Of a DNA stretch of 64,000 bases, positions 24,472 to 34,080 are shown one piece after another. Below the pieces are notes generated by a model. That model was not told the DNA's origin. It saw nothing but the letters and a program-made list of their open reading frames with translations, and made no database searches. The stretch's first letter is position 1. The number at the start of each line of letters is the position of its first letter. Made by a program: the position numbers and the translations under genes. Origin of the DNA: Cryptosporangium phraense (GTDB taxonomy: Bacteria; Actinomycetota; Actinomycetes; Mycobacteriales; Cryptosporangiaceae); assembly GCF_006912135.1 (NCBI RefSeq), contig NZ_VIRS01000022.1, positions 59,982-123,981 on the forward strand, written 5' to 3'.

Positions 24472-26162
24472 CGGACCAGCCCCGGCGACCGCACGTTGGC
24501 CCCGTCGAACGCGGCCAGCGCATTCCGCAGCGCGGCCGCCTGCTCCTCGGTCGGCGCGACCGCGTCCACCGCCGAGATGAACCGCTCCCGCTCCGACTCC
24601 AGCAACTCCTCGACGCTGTCGAGCAGGTCGTCCCGGGCCCGGGCCGCGAGCGTCCGCACCGCGGTGTCGCCGAAGATCGCTTCGAGCACCTTCTGGCTCA
24701 CCGCCGACGTCCCGCCGGCCACCACGACCTCCAACCCGGACAGTCCGCCGGTCTGCGCGAACACCGCGAGCATCAGCACGAGCCCGGCGCCGTTGACTCC
24801 GAACGACGTCAGCCGGGCGACGCTCCGGCGGTGGCCGCCTTCTTCGCGGACGAGTTCGAGCACCCGTCCCTGCCAGGCGCGTATCTCGGCCTCCAGCCGC
24901 TCGCCGAATCCGGACGAGGCCCGGTCGGAGAAGACCAGCGAACGCCCGGCCGGTCGGCCCCGCCACAGGGCGGCCGTCTCCTCCGCGGCCCGGTCGGCGG
25001 CCGCCCGGATCAACGCGTGCAGGTTGCTCTCTACCGCGTGCCCGACCGCGTCGACGGTCGGCGTCCGGCCGGTGAAGAACGCGGTCACCCGGTCGCGCAG
25101 CGCACCGATCCGCGCCTCCAGGTTCCGGGTGAACTGCCCGGTGCCCACGAACTCCTGCCAGCGGGCCAGCACCTCACCCCGCAGCACGGTCCCGCTACGG
25201 ACGCCCTCGTCGACGGTCCGCAACGCGGTCCGGTACCGCTCGGTGGCCTGCTCCCGCAGATCGCCCGCCGTCGTCAGCTGCTCCGACAGGTGCGACGACA
25301 GGTCCAGAACCCGATCGTGGACGCTGTTCAGCGCGCCGGTCAGCGTCGAGCGGATCACCGCGTCCCGGGCCTCGGCGTCGGCGGCCAGCCCGTCGAGCCA
25401 CTGCCGGAGCGGGGCGATCTCCCGGGCCGGAATCCGTTCGGACGCGAGGTCCACCTCCGGGATCGGGAACAGCGCCGCATCGCCGAGGTGCTCCTCGGCC
25501 AGCATCGACGCGAGGTGGCCGCCGATCTCGTCGACGCCCTCCGGCGGCACGCGGTTGAGGACGACGGCCAGCGCGGTGCTGCGCTGGGCCGCGGTGTGCA
25601 GCAGATCCCACGGGACGGCGTCGGCGTACCGGGCCGCGGTCGTGACGAAGATCCACAGGTCGGCCGCGGCCAGCAGCTGGGCCGCCAGATCCCGGTTCTC
25701 GGCGACGACCGAGTCGATGTCGGGCGGGTCGAGCAGCGCGAGTCCGGGCGCGACGGCGTCGTTCGGCACGAGCCGCAACGTCCCCGGCGAGTCGGTCTCC
25801 CCGGTCGTCCGCGACAGCCCGGGCAGGATGCGCGCGGTCTCGAACCAGCCGACGTCACCCGGGTTGCACACCAGCACCGGCGACCGGGTGGTCGGGCGCA
25901 GCCATCCGGCCCTGCTCACCTCGGCCCCGACCAGGGTGTTCACCAGCGTCGACTTACCCGCGCCGGTGGAGCCGCCCACCGCGACCAGCATCGGAGCGTC
26001 CAACTGACGAAGGCGCGGCAGCAGGTAGTCGTCCACCTGACCGACGAGTTCGGACTGCGACCGGCGGGCGCGCTCGACGTCGGCCATCGCCAGACCGAAG
26101 CGCACGTCGGCGACCGAGGCCCGCAGGGCCTCCAGCGCATCGGCAACCCGCGGACCGTCCAT
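24468..26162 (-). CDS. dynamin-family GTPase
   Basis: A 564-residue protein with G1 VAVGGSTGAGKSTLVNTLVG near residue 60, G3 LLDPPDIDSV, and VVLNRVP at the G4 position. A long helical middle region is followed by hydrophobic segments (GAGLVLMLAVFAQTGG and VVVAGGTSAVSQKVL) and an acidic end, the layout of bacterial dynamin-like proteins that act in pairs. It is translationally coupled to the second GTPase, and starts close to the thiamine riboswitch region on the other strand. A membrane-linked heteromeric GTPase is the likely product. Confidence 0.8.
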   Translation of the reverse strand: MDGPRVADALEALRASVADVRFGLAMADVERARRSQSELVGQVDDYLLPRLRQLDAPMLVAVGGSTGAGKSTLVNTLVGAEVSRAGWLRPTTRSPVLVCNPGDVGWFETARILPGLSRTTGETDSPGTLRLVPNDAVAPGLALLDPPDIDSVVAENRDLAAQLLAAADLWIFVTTAARYADAVPWDLLHTAAQRSTALAVVLNRVPPEGVDEIGGHLASMLAEEHLGDAALFPIPEVDLASERIPAREIAPLRQWLDGLAADAEARDAVIRSTLTGALNSVHDRVLDLSSHLSEQLTTAGDLREQATERYRTALRTVDEGVRSGTVLRGEVLARWQEFVGTGQFTRNLEARIGALRDRVTAFFTGRTPTVDAVGHAVESNLHALIRAAADRAAEETAALWRGRPAGRSLVFSDRASSGFGERLEAEIRAWQGRVLELVREEGGHRRSVARLTSFGVNGAGLVLMLAVFAQTGGLSGLEVVVAGGTSAVSQKVLEAIFGDTAVRTLAARARDDLLDSVEELLESERERFISAVDAVAPTEEQAAALRNALAAFDGANVRSPGLVR

Positions 26163-26234
26163 GCCCGAGGTAGTGACCGTTCTGCGGTCGGATCAACCAC
26201 GGTTAGTATCGACAACGCGGGCGGTCAGCCGTCC

Positions 26235-26324
26235 GTCGGGGAGCTCGGGCGAAGCCGGGCTGAGAGGGCGACCACCGCGTCGCCGACCCGTCGAACCTGC
26301 TCTGGGTAATGCCAGCGGAGGGAG
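26235..26324 (+). ncRNA. TPP riboswitch (THI element)
   Basis: The conserved blocks appear in order: GGGGAGCTCGGGC, GGGCTGAGAGGG, GACCCGTCGAACCTG, and TCTGGGTAATGCCAGCG, ending in GGAGGGAG. The CTGAGA and GAACCTG cores are the pyrimidine- and pyrophosphate-sensing parts of the TPP aptamer. It lies 70 bases before thiB. With bound TPP it should switch off the importer operon, most likely by hiding the thiB ribosome-binding site or causing termination. A TAGTAT at 26204-26209 is a possible -10 box. Confidence 0.93.
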
Positions 26325-26394
26325 AACCGGCGTCTCGCCGGCGGCTTCAACGCCCCCACGGCTCATCCCGGTGCCCGAGTCCGGAGGAAACCGG

Positions 26395-27438
26395 ATGCGT
26401 GCCCCACGTTTACTGGCGGTCGCGGTCGTGCTACTGGCCGCTGCGTGCTCGACCGACACGAAGACAGATACCAGCACCGTCACCCTCGTCACCCACGAAT
26501 CCTTCGTGGTGAGCAAGGAAGTCCTGGCCGACTTCCAGAAGCAGAGCGGTCTCACGGTCAAGATCCTGCGCAGCGGCGACGCCGGCGCCCTGGTCAACAA
26601 GGCCGTGCTGAGCAAGGGCAACCCGCAGGGCGACGTGCTCTTCGGCGTCGACAACACGTTCCTGTCGAGGGCGATCGACGCGGGGATCTTCTCCGCCTAC
26701 GACCCGAAGAACCTCGACCAGGTCGCGGCGAACCTGAAGGAAGGCACCGACGGCAAGGTCGCCCCGGTCGACTACGGCGACGTCTGCGTCAACTACGACA
26801 AGGCGTACTACGCCAAGAAGGGCATCCAGCCCCCGTCGTCGTTCGCCGACCTGCTGAAACCCGCCTACAAGAACCAGCTCGTCGTCGAGAACCCGGCCAC
26901 CTCGTCCCCCGGTCTCGCGTTCCTGCTCGGTAGCGTCGCCACCTACGGCGACACCGGCTGGAAGGACTACTGGGCGAAATTGAAGGCGAACGGCGCACTC
27001 GTGGTCGACGGCTGGGAAGAGGCCTATCAGCAGCGGTTCACGGTCGGGTCGCAGGGCAAGGGCAACCGGCCGCTGGTCGTCTCGTACGCGTCGAGCCCGC
27101 CCGCCGAGGTCGTCTACGCCGAGAAGAAGCCGGCCGACGCGCCCTCGGGCGTCGTGACGAACACCTGCTTCCGGCAGATCGAGTACGCCGGTCTCCTGGA
27201 CGGCGCGGCGAACCCGACCGGGGGCAGGAAGCTGCTGGACTTCCTGCTCTCGCCGCAGTTCCAGAAGGACATGCCGCTGCAGATGTTCGTGTACCCGTCG
27301 GTGACCGGCACCCCGCTCCCGGCCGAGTTCACGAAGTACGCGGCGACGCCGGAGAAGCCGCTGACGCTGCCGGCCGCCGACATCACGAAGAACCGGGAGG
27401 CGTGGATCGACGAGTGGACAAATACCGTCCTGCGCTGA
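26395..27438 (+). CDS. thiB: thiamine ABC transporter substrate-binding lipoprotein
   Basis: A 347-residue secreted lipoprotein: the N-terminus MRAPRLLAVAVVLLAAACST has a lipobox ending in AAAC. The mature part is a periplasmic-binding-protein fold (VTLVTHESFVVSKEVLADF, VLFGVDNTFLSRAI, and the C-terminal MFVYPSVTGTPLPAEF) that captures thiamine, TPP or related compounds. The ATG follows a strong GGAGGAAA. The TPP riboswitch directly upstream and the thiP-thiQ genes downstream confirm the role. Confidence 0.93.
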   Translation: MRAPRLLAVAVVLLAAACSTDTKTDTSTVTLVTHESFVVSKEVLADFQKQSGLTVKILRSGDAGALVNKAVLSKGNPQGDVLFGVDNTFLSRAIDAGIFSAYDPKNLDQVAANLKEGTDGKVAPVDYGDVCVNYDKAYYAKKGIQPPSSFADLLKPAYKNQLVVENPATSSPGLAFLLGSVATYGDTGWKDYWAKLKANGALVVDGWEEAYQQRFTVGSQGKGNRPLVVSYASSPPAEVVYAEKKPADAPSGVVTNTCFRQIEYAGLLDGAANPTGGRKLLDFLLSPQFQKDMPLQMFVYPSVTGTPLPAEFTKYAATPEKPLTLPAADITKNREAWIDEWTNTVLR

Positions 27439-29015
27439 CCCGCGCCGCGCTGGCGGTCGTCCCGCTGGCGTTCCTCGCGGTGTTCTTCGCGTATCCGGTC
27501 GCGTCGCTCGTCGGGCTCGGGCTCGGCGGCGACGGGCCGGGCCTCGGTCTGCTCACCGATTCCGGCGTCCGGCACGTGCTCTGGTTCACGGTCTGGCAGG
27601 CGGTGGCCTCCACGGTGCTGACCGTGCTCGTCGCGCTGCCGGGCGCGGCCGTGCTGGCCCGGTTCGACCTGCCCGGAAGGGCGGTGATCCGGGCGCTGGT
27701 GACCGTGCCGTTCGTGCTGCCGACCGTCGTGGTCGGGGCCGCGTTCCTGGCGCTGATCGGGCCGGACGGCCTGCTCGGCATCGAGCTCGACCGTACGGTC
27801 TGGGCGATCCTGGCCGCGCACGTGTTCTTCAACTACGCGGTCGTCGTCCGGATCGTCGGGAGCGTGTGGGCGCAGCTCGACCGTCGGCAGGAGGAGGCGG
27901 CCCGGATGCTCGGGTCGTCGCGGTTCGCCGCGTTCCGCCGGGTGACGCTGCCCGCTCTGCGGCCCGCGATCGCGGCCGCTTCGTCGGTGGTGTTCCTGTT
28001 CACGTTCACGTCCTTCGGCATCGTGCAGATCCTCGGCGGGCCGGAGTACGCGACGCTCGAGGTCGAGATCTACCGCCGCACGGTCTACCAGCTCGACCTC
28101 TCCGGCGCCGCGGTGCTCTCGCTGGTGCAGTTCTTCGCCGTCGCCGTGCTGCTCGCGCTCGACGGCCTGCTGACCGGGAAGGCCCGGGCCTCCCGTCTGG
28201 TGGAGCCTGCGCCTCGGCGTCCCCGTGGGCGTCTCGAGTGGGCGTTCGTCGGGGCCAATCTGGTCGTGCTCGTCGTGTTGTTGATGGCCCCGCTCGCGGT
28301 GCTGGTGGAACGCTCGTTCGCGAACGGCCTCGGGTCCTGGAAGGCGCTCGCCTCGTCTGATTCGTCCAGCGTGCTGCCGGTGCCGGCCTGGCAGACCGTC
28401 GCCACGTCGTTGCAGTACGCGGTCATCGCGACCGCGCTCGCGGTCGTCGTCGGCGTCTGCGCCGCCGTCGTGCTGACCCGCCCCGGCCGGCTGGGCGGCG
28501 TGTTCGGCCTCCTGCTCATGCTCCCGCTGGGGACGTCGGCCGTGACCGTCGGTTTCGGCTTCCTCGTCGCGCTGGACGAACCACCGCTCGACCTGCGCGA
28601 CTCGCCCCTGCTGGTGCCGTGTGCCCAGGCGTTGGTCGCGGTGCCGTTCGTCGTCCGGGCCGTGTTGCCGGTGTTGCGGGCGATCGACAACCGCCTGCGG
28701 GAGGCGGCCGCCGTCCTCGGCGCTCCGCCGCTGCGGGTCTGGTGGCGCGTCGATCTGCCGCTGGTCTGGCGCGCGCTGGCCGCGGCCACCGGTTTCGCGT
28801 TCGCGATCTCGCTCGGCGAGTTCGGGGCGACGGTCTTCATCGCGCGCGCGGACAGCCCGACGATCCCGGTCGCGATCGCGATCCTGCTGGGCCGCCCGGG
28901 CGAGGTCAACAGCGGTCAGGCGATGGCGCTGGCCACGATCCTGATGGTGCTGTGCTCGGTCACGCTGGTCGTCCTCGACCGGCTGCGTCCGTCGAACGCG
29001 GGAGGAGAGCTGTGA
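27414..29015 (+). CDS. thiP: thiamine ABC transporter permease
   Basis: About 533 residues with roughly twelve membrane spans in two homologous halves, each with the EAA loop that docks the ATPase (EEAARMLGSSRFAAFRRVTLP and REAAAVLGAPPLRVWWRVDLP). I chose the GTG at 27414, inside the end of thiB (25-base overlap); the GTG at 27402 is the alternative, but sits too near its GGGAGG. This is the usual double-length ThiP. It moves thiamine delivered by ThiB across the membrane. Confidence 0.92.
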   Translation: MDKYRPALTRAALAVVPLAFLAVFFAYPVASLVGLGLGGDGPGLGLLTDSGVRHVLWFTVWQAVASTVLTVLVALPGAAVLARFDLPGRAVIRALVTVPFVLPTVVVGAAFLALIGPDGLLGIELDRTVWAILAAHVFFNYAVVVRIVGSVWAQLDRRQEEAARMLGSSRFAAFRRVTLPALRPAIAAASSVVFLFTFTSFGIVQILGGPEYATLEVEIYRRTVYQLDLSGAAVLSLVQFFAVAVLLALDGLLTGKARASRLVEPAPRRPRGRLEWAFVGANLVVLVVLLMAPLAVLVERSFANGLGSWKALASSDSSSVLPVPAWQTVATSLQYAVIATALAVVVGVCAAVVLTRPGRLGGVFGLLLMLPLGTSAVTVGFGFLVALDEPPLDLRDSPLLVPCAQALVAVPFVVRAVLPVLRAIDNRLREAAAVLGAPPLRVWWRVDLPLVWRALAAATGFAFAISLGEFGATVFIARADSPTIPVAIAILLGRPGEVNSGQAMALATILMVLCSVTLVVLDRLRPSNAGGEL

Positions 29016-29992
29016 GCCTGTCGGTGACCGGCGTGTCGGTCCGCTTCGGTCCGCATTCGGCCTTGTCGGACGTCTATCTGGACGTCGCGGACGCGGAGGT
29101 CGTCGCCGTCCTCGGGCCGAGCGGGAGCGGGAAGAGCACGCTGCTCCGTGTGATCGCCGGGCTGCAGGAGCCGTCCTCCGGACGGGTCTTTCTCGACGAC
29201 GTGGACGTGACCCGAGTGCCGCCGCACCGCCGAGGGCTCGGGCTGATGTTCCAGGACGGGGCTCTGTTCCCGCATCGGGACGTCGCCGGGAACATCCGGT
29301 TCGGCAACGGTTCGGCCGACGTGGCCGCGTTGCTGGAGCTGGTCGGGCTGCCGTCCGTGGGGGCCCGGCGGGTCGACACGCTCTCCGGCGGGGAGCAGCA
29401 GCGGGTCGCGCTGGCCCGGGCGCTGGCGCCGTCCCCGCGCTTGTTGATGCTCGACGAGCCGCTCGGCCAGCTCGACCGGGCGCTGCGCGAGCGGCTAGTC
29501 GTCGACCTGCGCCGGCTGTTCGTCCGGCTCGGGACGACCGTGCTCGCGGTGACGCACGACCAGCGGGAGGCGTTCGCGCTCGCGGATCGGCTCGTGGTGA
29601 TGGAATCCGGCCGGATCGCCCAGGTGGGCACGCCCCGCGAGGTCTGGGAACGGCCGGCGTCGGAGTTCGTGGCCTCTTTCCTGGGGTTCACGAACGTCGC
29701 CCGGGTGAAGGTCGTCGGCGGGCAGGCGTCGACACCGTGGGGAACGGTCGCGCTGGACGCTACGGACGGTGAGCACGCGATCCTCGTGCGGCCGTCCGGG
29801 GTGCTGCTCGACGGCGGGACCGAGGCGACCGTCGACCTCGCCACGTTCGCCGGTGACCGCGTCGAGGTGCTGCTCACGATCCCCGGCGCGCCGCCGCTGG
29901 AGGTGCACTGCCCGCCCGCTGTGGCGCCCGAGCCGGGTGAGACGGTGTCGGTCCGGCTCGATCCGGCGCAGACCGTCGTGTTGGCCGGATGA
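29012..29992 (+). CDS. thiQ: thiamine ABC transporter ATP-binding protein
   Basis: A 326-residue ATPase with Walker [16 protein letters not shown]-loop [11 protein letters not shown], signature [15 protein letters not shown], Walker [13 protein letters not shown] and H-loop [11 protein letters not shown]-terminal TOBE-like beta region extends it past the short E. coli ThiQ. The GTG start overlaps the thiP stop as GTGA after GGAGGAGA. Completes the ThiBPQ importer operon. Confidence 0.92.
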   Translation: MSLSVTGVSVRFGPHSALSDVYLDVADAEVVAVLGPSGSGKSTLLRVIAGLQEPSSGRVFLDDVDVTRVPPHRRGLGLMFQDGALFPHRDVAGNIRFGNGSADVAALLELVGLPSVGARRVDTLSGGEQQRVALARALAPSPRLLMLDEPLGQLDRALRERLVVDLRRLFVRLGTTVLAVTHDQREAFALADRLVVMESGRIAQVGTPREVWERPASEFVASFLGFTNVARVKVVGGQASTPWGTVALDATDGEHAILVRPSGVLLDGGTEATVDLATFAGDRVEVLLTIPGAPPLEVHCPPAVAPEPGETVSVRLDPAQTVVLAG

Positions 29993-30060
29993 CTCTGGCA
30001 CTGACGGGTGGACGTCACTTCTGGCGACATACTTCAGAAACGTTTGTACGGTCCGGAGTC

Positions 30061-30411
30061 ATGGGATCTTTCGCTGAGCAGCACTCCGACGACGACGATC
30101 TGCCGTCAGATCACGCCAGTGGGCCGAGCACGGCGGAGCTGCTGGAGACCGGTACGCCGGCCGTGGCGACGATCGTGGCCAGCGGGCCGCTCGGAATGCG
30201 CAGCCCCTACGGCGTCAGCCTGTACGAGTTCGTGCTGAACGTGGCGGGCGCGGAGGTCTACGAGGTGCGCATCGGCAACCCGGTACCGCCGGCCGCGGTG
30301 CCGCTGACCTACCCGGGAGCGTCCATCTCGGTGCGGGTGCTGGCCGACGACCCGCAGGCGGTCGCGATCGATTGGGAAGCCACGCTGGCCGCCGTCCAAC
30401 GACCGGCGTGA
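30061..30411 (+). CDS. conserved hypothetical actinobacterial protein
   Basis: A 116-residue soluble protein starting [13 protein letters not shown], with a disordered acidic N-terminus and a compact beta-rich C-terminal part ([41 protein letters not shown]) ending with [12 protein letters not shown]. The ATG at 30061 is preferred; the frame continues upstream to 29989 but through the thiQ end. I know similar short proteins from other actinomycetes but no function. Confidence 0.65.
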   Translation: MGSFAEQHSDDDDLPSDHASGPSTAELLETGTPAVATIVASGPLGMRSPYGVSLYEFVLNVAGAEVYEVRIGNPVPPAAVPLTYPGASISVRVLADDPQAVAIDWEATLAAVQRPA

Positions 30412-30925
30412 CGTACGGAGAGCGGTAAGCAGTTCGGCCATCGCTTCAGCGTCGGCGCGGCCAGCGGAGCGAGCGCCCGGATCAGCGACCGGAGCACCGA
30501 GCCCTCGCCCGTCCCGGAGGCGCCGGCCACCACCGATCCAGCGGCCCGCCTGCGGCGGGCCGGGCACGCGCCGACGCGGTCGTCTGGTGACGCCGTCGGC
30601 GTTTCCGCGTCCGGACCATGCAGCCTTCGGCCGGCCACCGCTGGCGAGCTAGCCGCCGTCTTGGCGTCCAATCCGTCTGATCGACGGCAGACGGGATGAG
30701 GCGCAAGCAGCGTGGGAAACCGAACCCCTGCCCTGACCCAACGACCGCAGCACGAGCCGGACGCCGGCGGATCGTGACGGACGTCGAACCGGACCGTCAG
30801 AGCCCGACTACCTTCCACCGGGGAGGCGGGTTTTCTGTTGCTCGACCGTCGTTGGACCGTGGATCAGGTAGCCGCGACCGGCAGCGCCCGTCGTGGCGGT
30901 CACGTCACCCGCATCCTGACTTCGA
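30412..30925. other. Gene-free stretch at the left of the gene graveyard
   Basis: Open frames on both strands are Arg/Pro-rich with no family resemblance, and none has a good ribosome-binding site. I see no repeat or hairpin that stands out. Confidence 0.4.
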
Positions 30926-31120
30926 CTACCTTGACCGCGCGCCGCAGACGGCGAGCGTCGCTTTCAGCTCGGCGACCACCTGGCGCCGCTCATCCCGGCG
31001 GACCTGCTCTGGGGTCATGCCGATGTCGGGTTCATCGTGGTCGCGGACGAACGGCTCGAGCGGCTCCACCGGACCGGGAAGCGTCCGGGCGAGGTCGGCG
31101 CATCGCGGAAAATGTGACGC
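30926..31120 (-). pseudogene. Remnant of an unidentified coding sequence
   Basis: The minus frame ending at 30926 has typical actinobacterial codon use and reads as a protein end (LARTLPGPVEPLEPFVRDH, then GMTPEQVRRDERRQVVAEL). Upstream it collapses into Arg/Cys-rich sequence antisense to the ATPase remnant. I take it as the surviving C-terminal piece of a lost gene. Family unknown. Confidence 0.3.
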
Positions 31121-31149
31121 TCTGCAGCGGTGGGTGGCGAACTTACCGG

Positions 31150-31840
31150 TCTTGCGCAGCGGCGCCTTGCTACGTCCTCGGCACCAGGCTGTCGGAAGAG
31201 CCGGCGATCGTGCTAAACGGCCCGCGAACGGTCGGTAAGAGCACGCTGCTGAGCGCGCTCGGGCAGCGACTGTCATCGATTGCGATGATCCGGCCACGCG
31301 GGCCGCGGTCCGCAACGATCCGGGTCGATTCGTTGCCGGACCTGGGCCGATTCTGATCGACGAGTATCAGCACGTGCCCGAAGTCCTCGATGCGATCAAT
31401 GCTCCCAAGGCTGCTGAGCGTGCTGGCCGCCCGGTCGGGGCAGGTGCTCAACATCGCTGCCGCAGCTCAAGCCATCGGCATGGAGAAGACCAGCGCGGAG
31501 GTATGTCCGGTTGCTCGAAGCGGTCTTCCTCGTCCAGCGGCTGCCCGCGTGGGGAACCACACTCGGTTCCCGCGTCGCGCGGATGCCCAAGCTCCACCTC
31601 GTCGACGCGGGCGTCATGGCATGGCTGTTAGGGCTCACGCCGGAGAAGCTCGCGAGGAACGATCCGGCGGCGCTGACCGAGTATGGGCATTTGGTGGAGA
31701 CGTTCGCCGTGGGGGAGATTCGTGCTCTTCGTACCCGGATCGTCGACAACCTGGTCGCAGCAGTCGTTCTGTACACCGGCCAACTGGCTTACACGTTCGA
31801 GGACGGGGGGCGGGGAGTTCCCGTCCGAAGGGTGATGGCC
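31150..31840 (+). pseudogene. Frameshifted and deleted DUF4143-type AAA ATPase
   Basis: Pieces of one protein lie in successive frames: the ATP-binding start (VLNGPRTVGKSTLLSALGQ around 31210), then NDPGRFVAGPGPILIDEYQH (Walker B region, about 31310-31375), then LLSVLAARSGQVLNIAAAAQ (about 31411-31470), then LLEAVFLVQRLPAWG to PKLHLVDAGVMAWLLGL and GHLVETFAVGEI (about 31511-31720). At least three frame changes and the loss of roughly 100 residues between Walker B and the DUF4143 part make it dead. Intact members bind ATP and often sit in mobile or defence contexts. Confidence 0.7.
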
Positions 31841-31904
31841 GTCGTGCGGGTTGAGACGGCTCGGCGAGCCGCTCCAGTAGGTGGGCATGGTGTGGTCAGG
31901 CTGC

Positions 31905-32190
31905 TTACCGGTCAGGGGTGTCGAACCGGCGTCGGGTGAAGTCGGGGGCTTCGAGGTCGCAGGGCTCGGCTATCGCGTCGTCGTGGTAGCCGAACCGCAC
32001 GAGCACCGGGTCGGGTCGTCGTCGAGCCGGACGTCGGCGACGCCCGGAAGGGCACGAGGATGCGGTTGCCGGGCGCGCCGCGGCCGCGAGCTCCGTCGCC
32101 GAGGGCCGTGTCGACCTGCTCGGCCTCGGTCGGCCGCGGCGCGATCCGGGTCGGGGAGACGTCTCGGAAGGGGCCCCACATCCTTGCGCC
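31905..32190 (-). pseudogene. Degraded small gene of unknown family
   Basis: Three minus-strand frames in succession look coding: RDVSPTRIAPRPTEAEQVDT (about 32090-32165), then GVADVRLDDDPTR (about 32010-32050), then VLVRFGYHDDAIAEPCDLEA running to the TAA at 31905. This pattern suggests two single-base frameshifts. I do not recognise the family. Confidence 0.35.
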
Positions 32191-32234
32191 GCCGCGACCA
32201 CGAGAAATCCCGGCGCCCGACCTGAGCGGTCCCG

Positions 32235-34010
32235 TCAGCCCCGGACGAACCCCGGGGCTCGATGCAGTGCCAGCTTGGCCGGGGTGCGTTCCGGCGCCTC
32301 CTTGCCGACGAAGGCCCGCCGGGCGGCCGCGAACCCGTGCCGGTCGTCGAACATGTCCTGTGCCATCTCGCCCAGCTCGCACGCCTCGTACGCGTCCAGC
32401 GGCCGGGCCGACAGGTCGCGGTCGAGCGTCTCGGCCTTCCGGCGCAGCGTCCGTTCGCGCAGCTCACGATCCCGGTACCGCAGCGCGACCTCGTGTAGCC
32501 AACCGCTGAACCGGACCGGATCCCGCGGCCCGACCTCGTCGACCAGGCCGAGTCGCTTTGCCTCGGCCGTGCCGACCGGCAGGGCGTCCCTGAGCAGTCG
32601 TTTCGCCGCGTCCGGGCCGACCCGGCGGGGCAGCGTGTAGGTGTGCAGCTCGGAGCCGGTGAGCCCCATCTCGTAGTACGGGTTGAGCACGACGCCGTCG
32701 CGGGCGACGACCAGGTCGGCCCCCAGCGCCAGCATCACCCCGCCGGCGCCCGCGCTCCCGCTGAACGCGGCGATCATGACCTGGCCGCGGTTGGTGATCA
32801 GCTCACGGCACACGTCGTTGATCGCGGTGATGTTCGCCCAAGCCTCGGCGGCCGGGCTCTTGGCCGCTTCGATCTCGTTCAGGTGGATGCCGTTGCAGAA
32901 CGGCCCGTCGCCGCCCCGCACGACGATGGCTCTGGTGTCCTGCCGGGCGGCGTGCCGGAGCGCGTGCAGGGCCTGGTTGCACCCGTTGGTCGAGAGCGCG
33001 CCGTTGTAGCAGTCCAGGACGACGTATCCGACCTCGCCGCGGCGCAGGTAGTGCACACCCTGGTTCGCTTTGACCGCGACGGTCGTCGGCGAGGCCAGGC
33101 CCGGGGGGAGATGATCGGCGAGAACGGTGGCCGCGGGTAGTTTGATCGGTTTTTTGCCGGCTGGTGAGACGTCCGCCAGAAGTTTGAGGTGGCCCAGCCA
33201 GACGCTGCCGGTACCGGCCGCGACGAGGACCGCGCCGTCGCGGGACGCGACGACCGTGCCCGGCGGGTCCGACTGACGCGGACCGACGGAGGCGTCGAAG
33301 GCCGAGACGCGGACGCCGGCCACCTCGGTCCGGACGCCCGGCGCACCGTCGGCGGCGCGGATCCTGCGGACGATGGCGTCGGCGGGTTCGTCCCAGCGGA
33401 ACGCCCGGTCGGTCTGGCGCATCGTGGGTCTGGTCCGCGTCTTGGCGAGTTCTTCGGGCGGGGTGGGGCGGAAGTCCGGGTCGCCGACCTTCGTGAGCAC
33501 CTCGGCGATGCAGCTCATCGCGGCGTCGGCGACCGGGCCGTTGTAGAGGCTCGATTTCGTCGGCGGGTCCGTCGGGAGCGGGAACGTGCGGGAGGCCCAG
33601 ACCGGGCCGGCGTCCATCTCGTCGACCGCCTGCAGGGCGGTGACGCCCCACTCGCGGACGCCGTCGGTGATCGCCCAGTCCAAGCTGGACGGTCCGCGGT
33701 CACCGACCGGACCGGGGTGGACGATCACGGTCGGCCACTTCTGCCAGACCTCGGTGGGGACGCGTTCCTTCAGGAACGGGCAGAGGATCAGCTGCGGGTC
33801 CGCGCGGCGGGCCGCATCCGTGATCGACTCTTCGTCCCGGGCGAACTCGACGGCTACCGAATGGCCCCGTTCGCGGAGTTCGCACCAGACCCGTTGCGTG
33901 AGTCCGTTGAAGGACGACACCAACAGGAGGATCCGTAAGGATTTCTCTTCTGGGGGGCGCCTGGGGCGGGTGTTTCTTCTTCTACGGAAAGTAAGCAGAA
34001 GACTACGCAT
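32235..34010 (-). CDS. hypX: HypX-type protein (formyltransferase-enoyl-CoA hydratase fusion)
   Basis: A 591-residue two-domain protein. The N-terminal formyl-THF-binding formyltransferase spans about residues 25-290 (VIVHPGPVGDRGPSSLDWAI is the catalytic region), and the C-terminal crotonase fold about residues 310-560 (GGDGPFCNGIHLNEIEAAK, FSGSAGAGGVMLALGADLV). In Ralstonia and Aquifex HypX makes the active-site CO of oxygen-tolerant [NiFe]-hydrogenase from formyl-tetrahydrofolate by way of formyl-CoA. No hydrogenase or other hyp gene is in the window. The start at 34010 has no good ribosome-binding site; homology begins near residue 25. Confidence 0.88.
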   Translation of the reverse strand: MRSLLLTFRRRRNTRPRRPPEEKSLRILLLVSSFNGLTQRVWCELRERGHSVAVEFARDEESITDAARRADPQLILCPFLKERVPTEVWQKWPTVIVHPGPVGDRGPSSLDWAITDGVREWGVTALQAVDEMDAGPVWASRTFPLPTDPPTKSSLYNGPVADAAMSCIAEVLTKVGDPDFRPTPPEELAKTRTRPTMRQTDRAFRWDEPADAIVRRIRAADGAPGVRTEVAGVRVSAFDASVGPRQSDPPGTVVASRDGAVLVAAGTGSVWLGHLKLLADVSPAGKKPIKLPAATVLADHLPPGLASPTTVAVKANQGVHYLRRGEVGYVVLDCYNGALSTNGCNQALHALRHAARQDTRAIVVRGGDGPFCNGIHLNEIEAAKSPAAEAWANITAINDVCRELITNRGQVMIAAFSGSAGAGGVMLALGADLVVARDGVVLNPYYEMGLTGSELHTYTLPRRVGPDAAKRLLRDALPVGTAEAKRLGLVDEVGPRDPVRFSGWLHEVALRYRDRELRERTLRRKAETLDRDLSARPLDAYEACELGEMAQDMFDDRHGFAAARRAFVGKEAPERTPAKLALHRAPGFVRG

Positions 34011-34080
34011 GCGGGTTAGTGTGCCGTGTTGCCCGGTCCCGTGGGGGGCGCCGCCGCTGAGCTGCGGCGACGCCAGGGAC

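Noticed and set aside
23545..26007. 820-residue open frame on the plus strand
   Set aside because: Antisense to the two GTPase genes; Arg/Ser/Pro-rich with no fold-like pattern.
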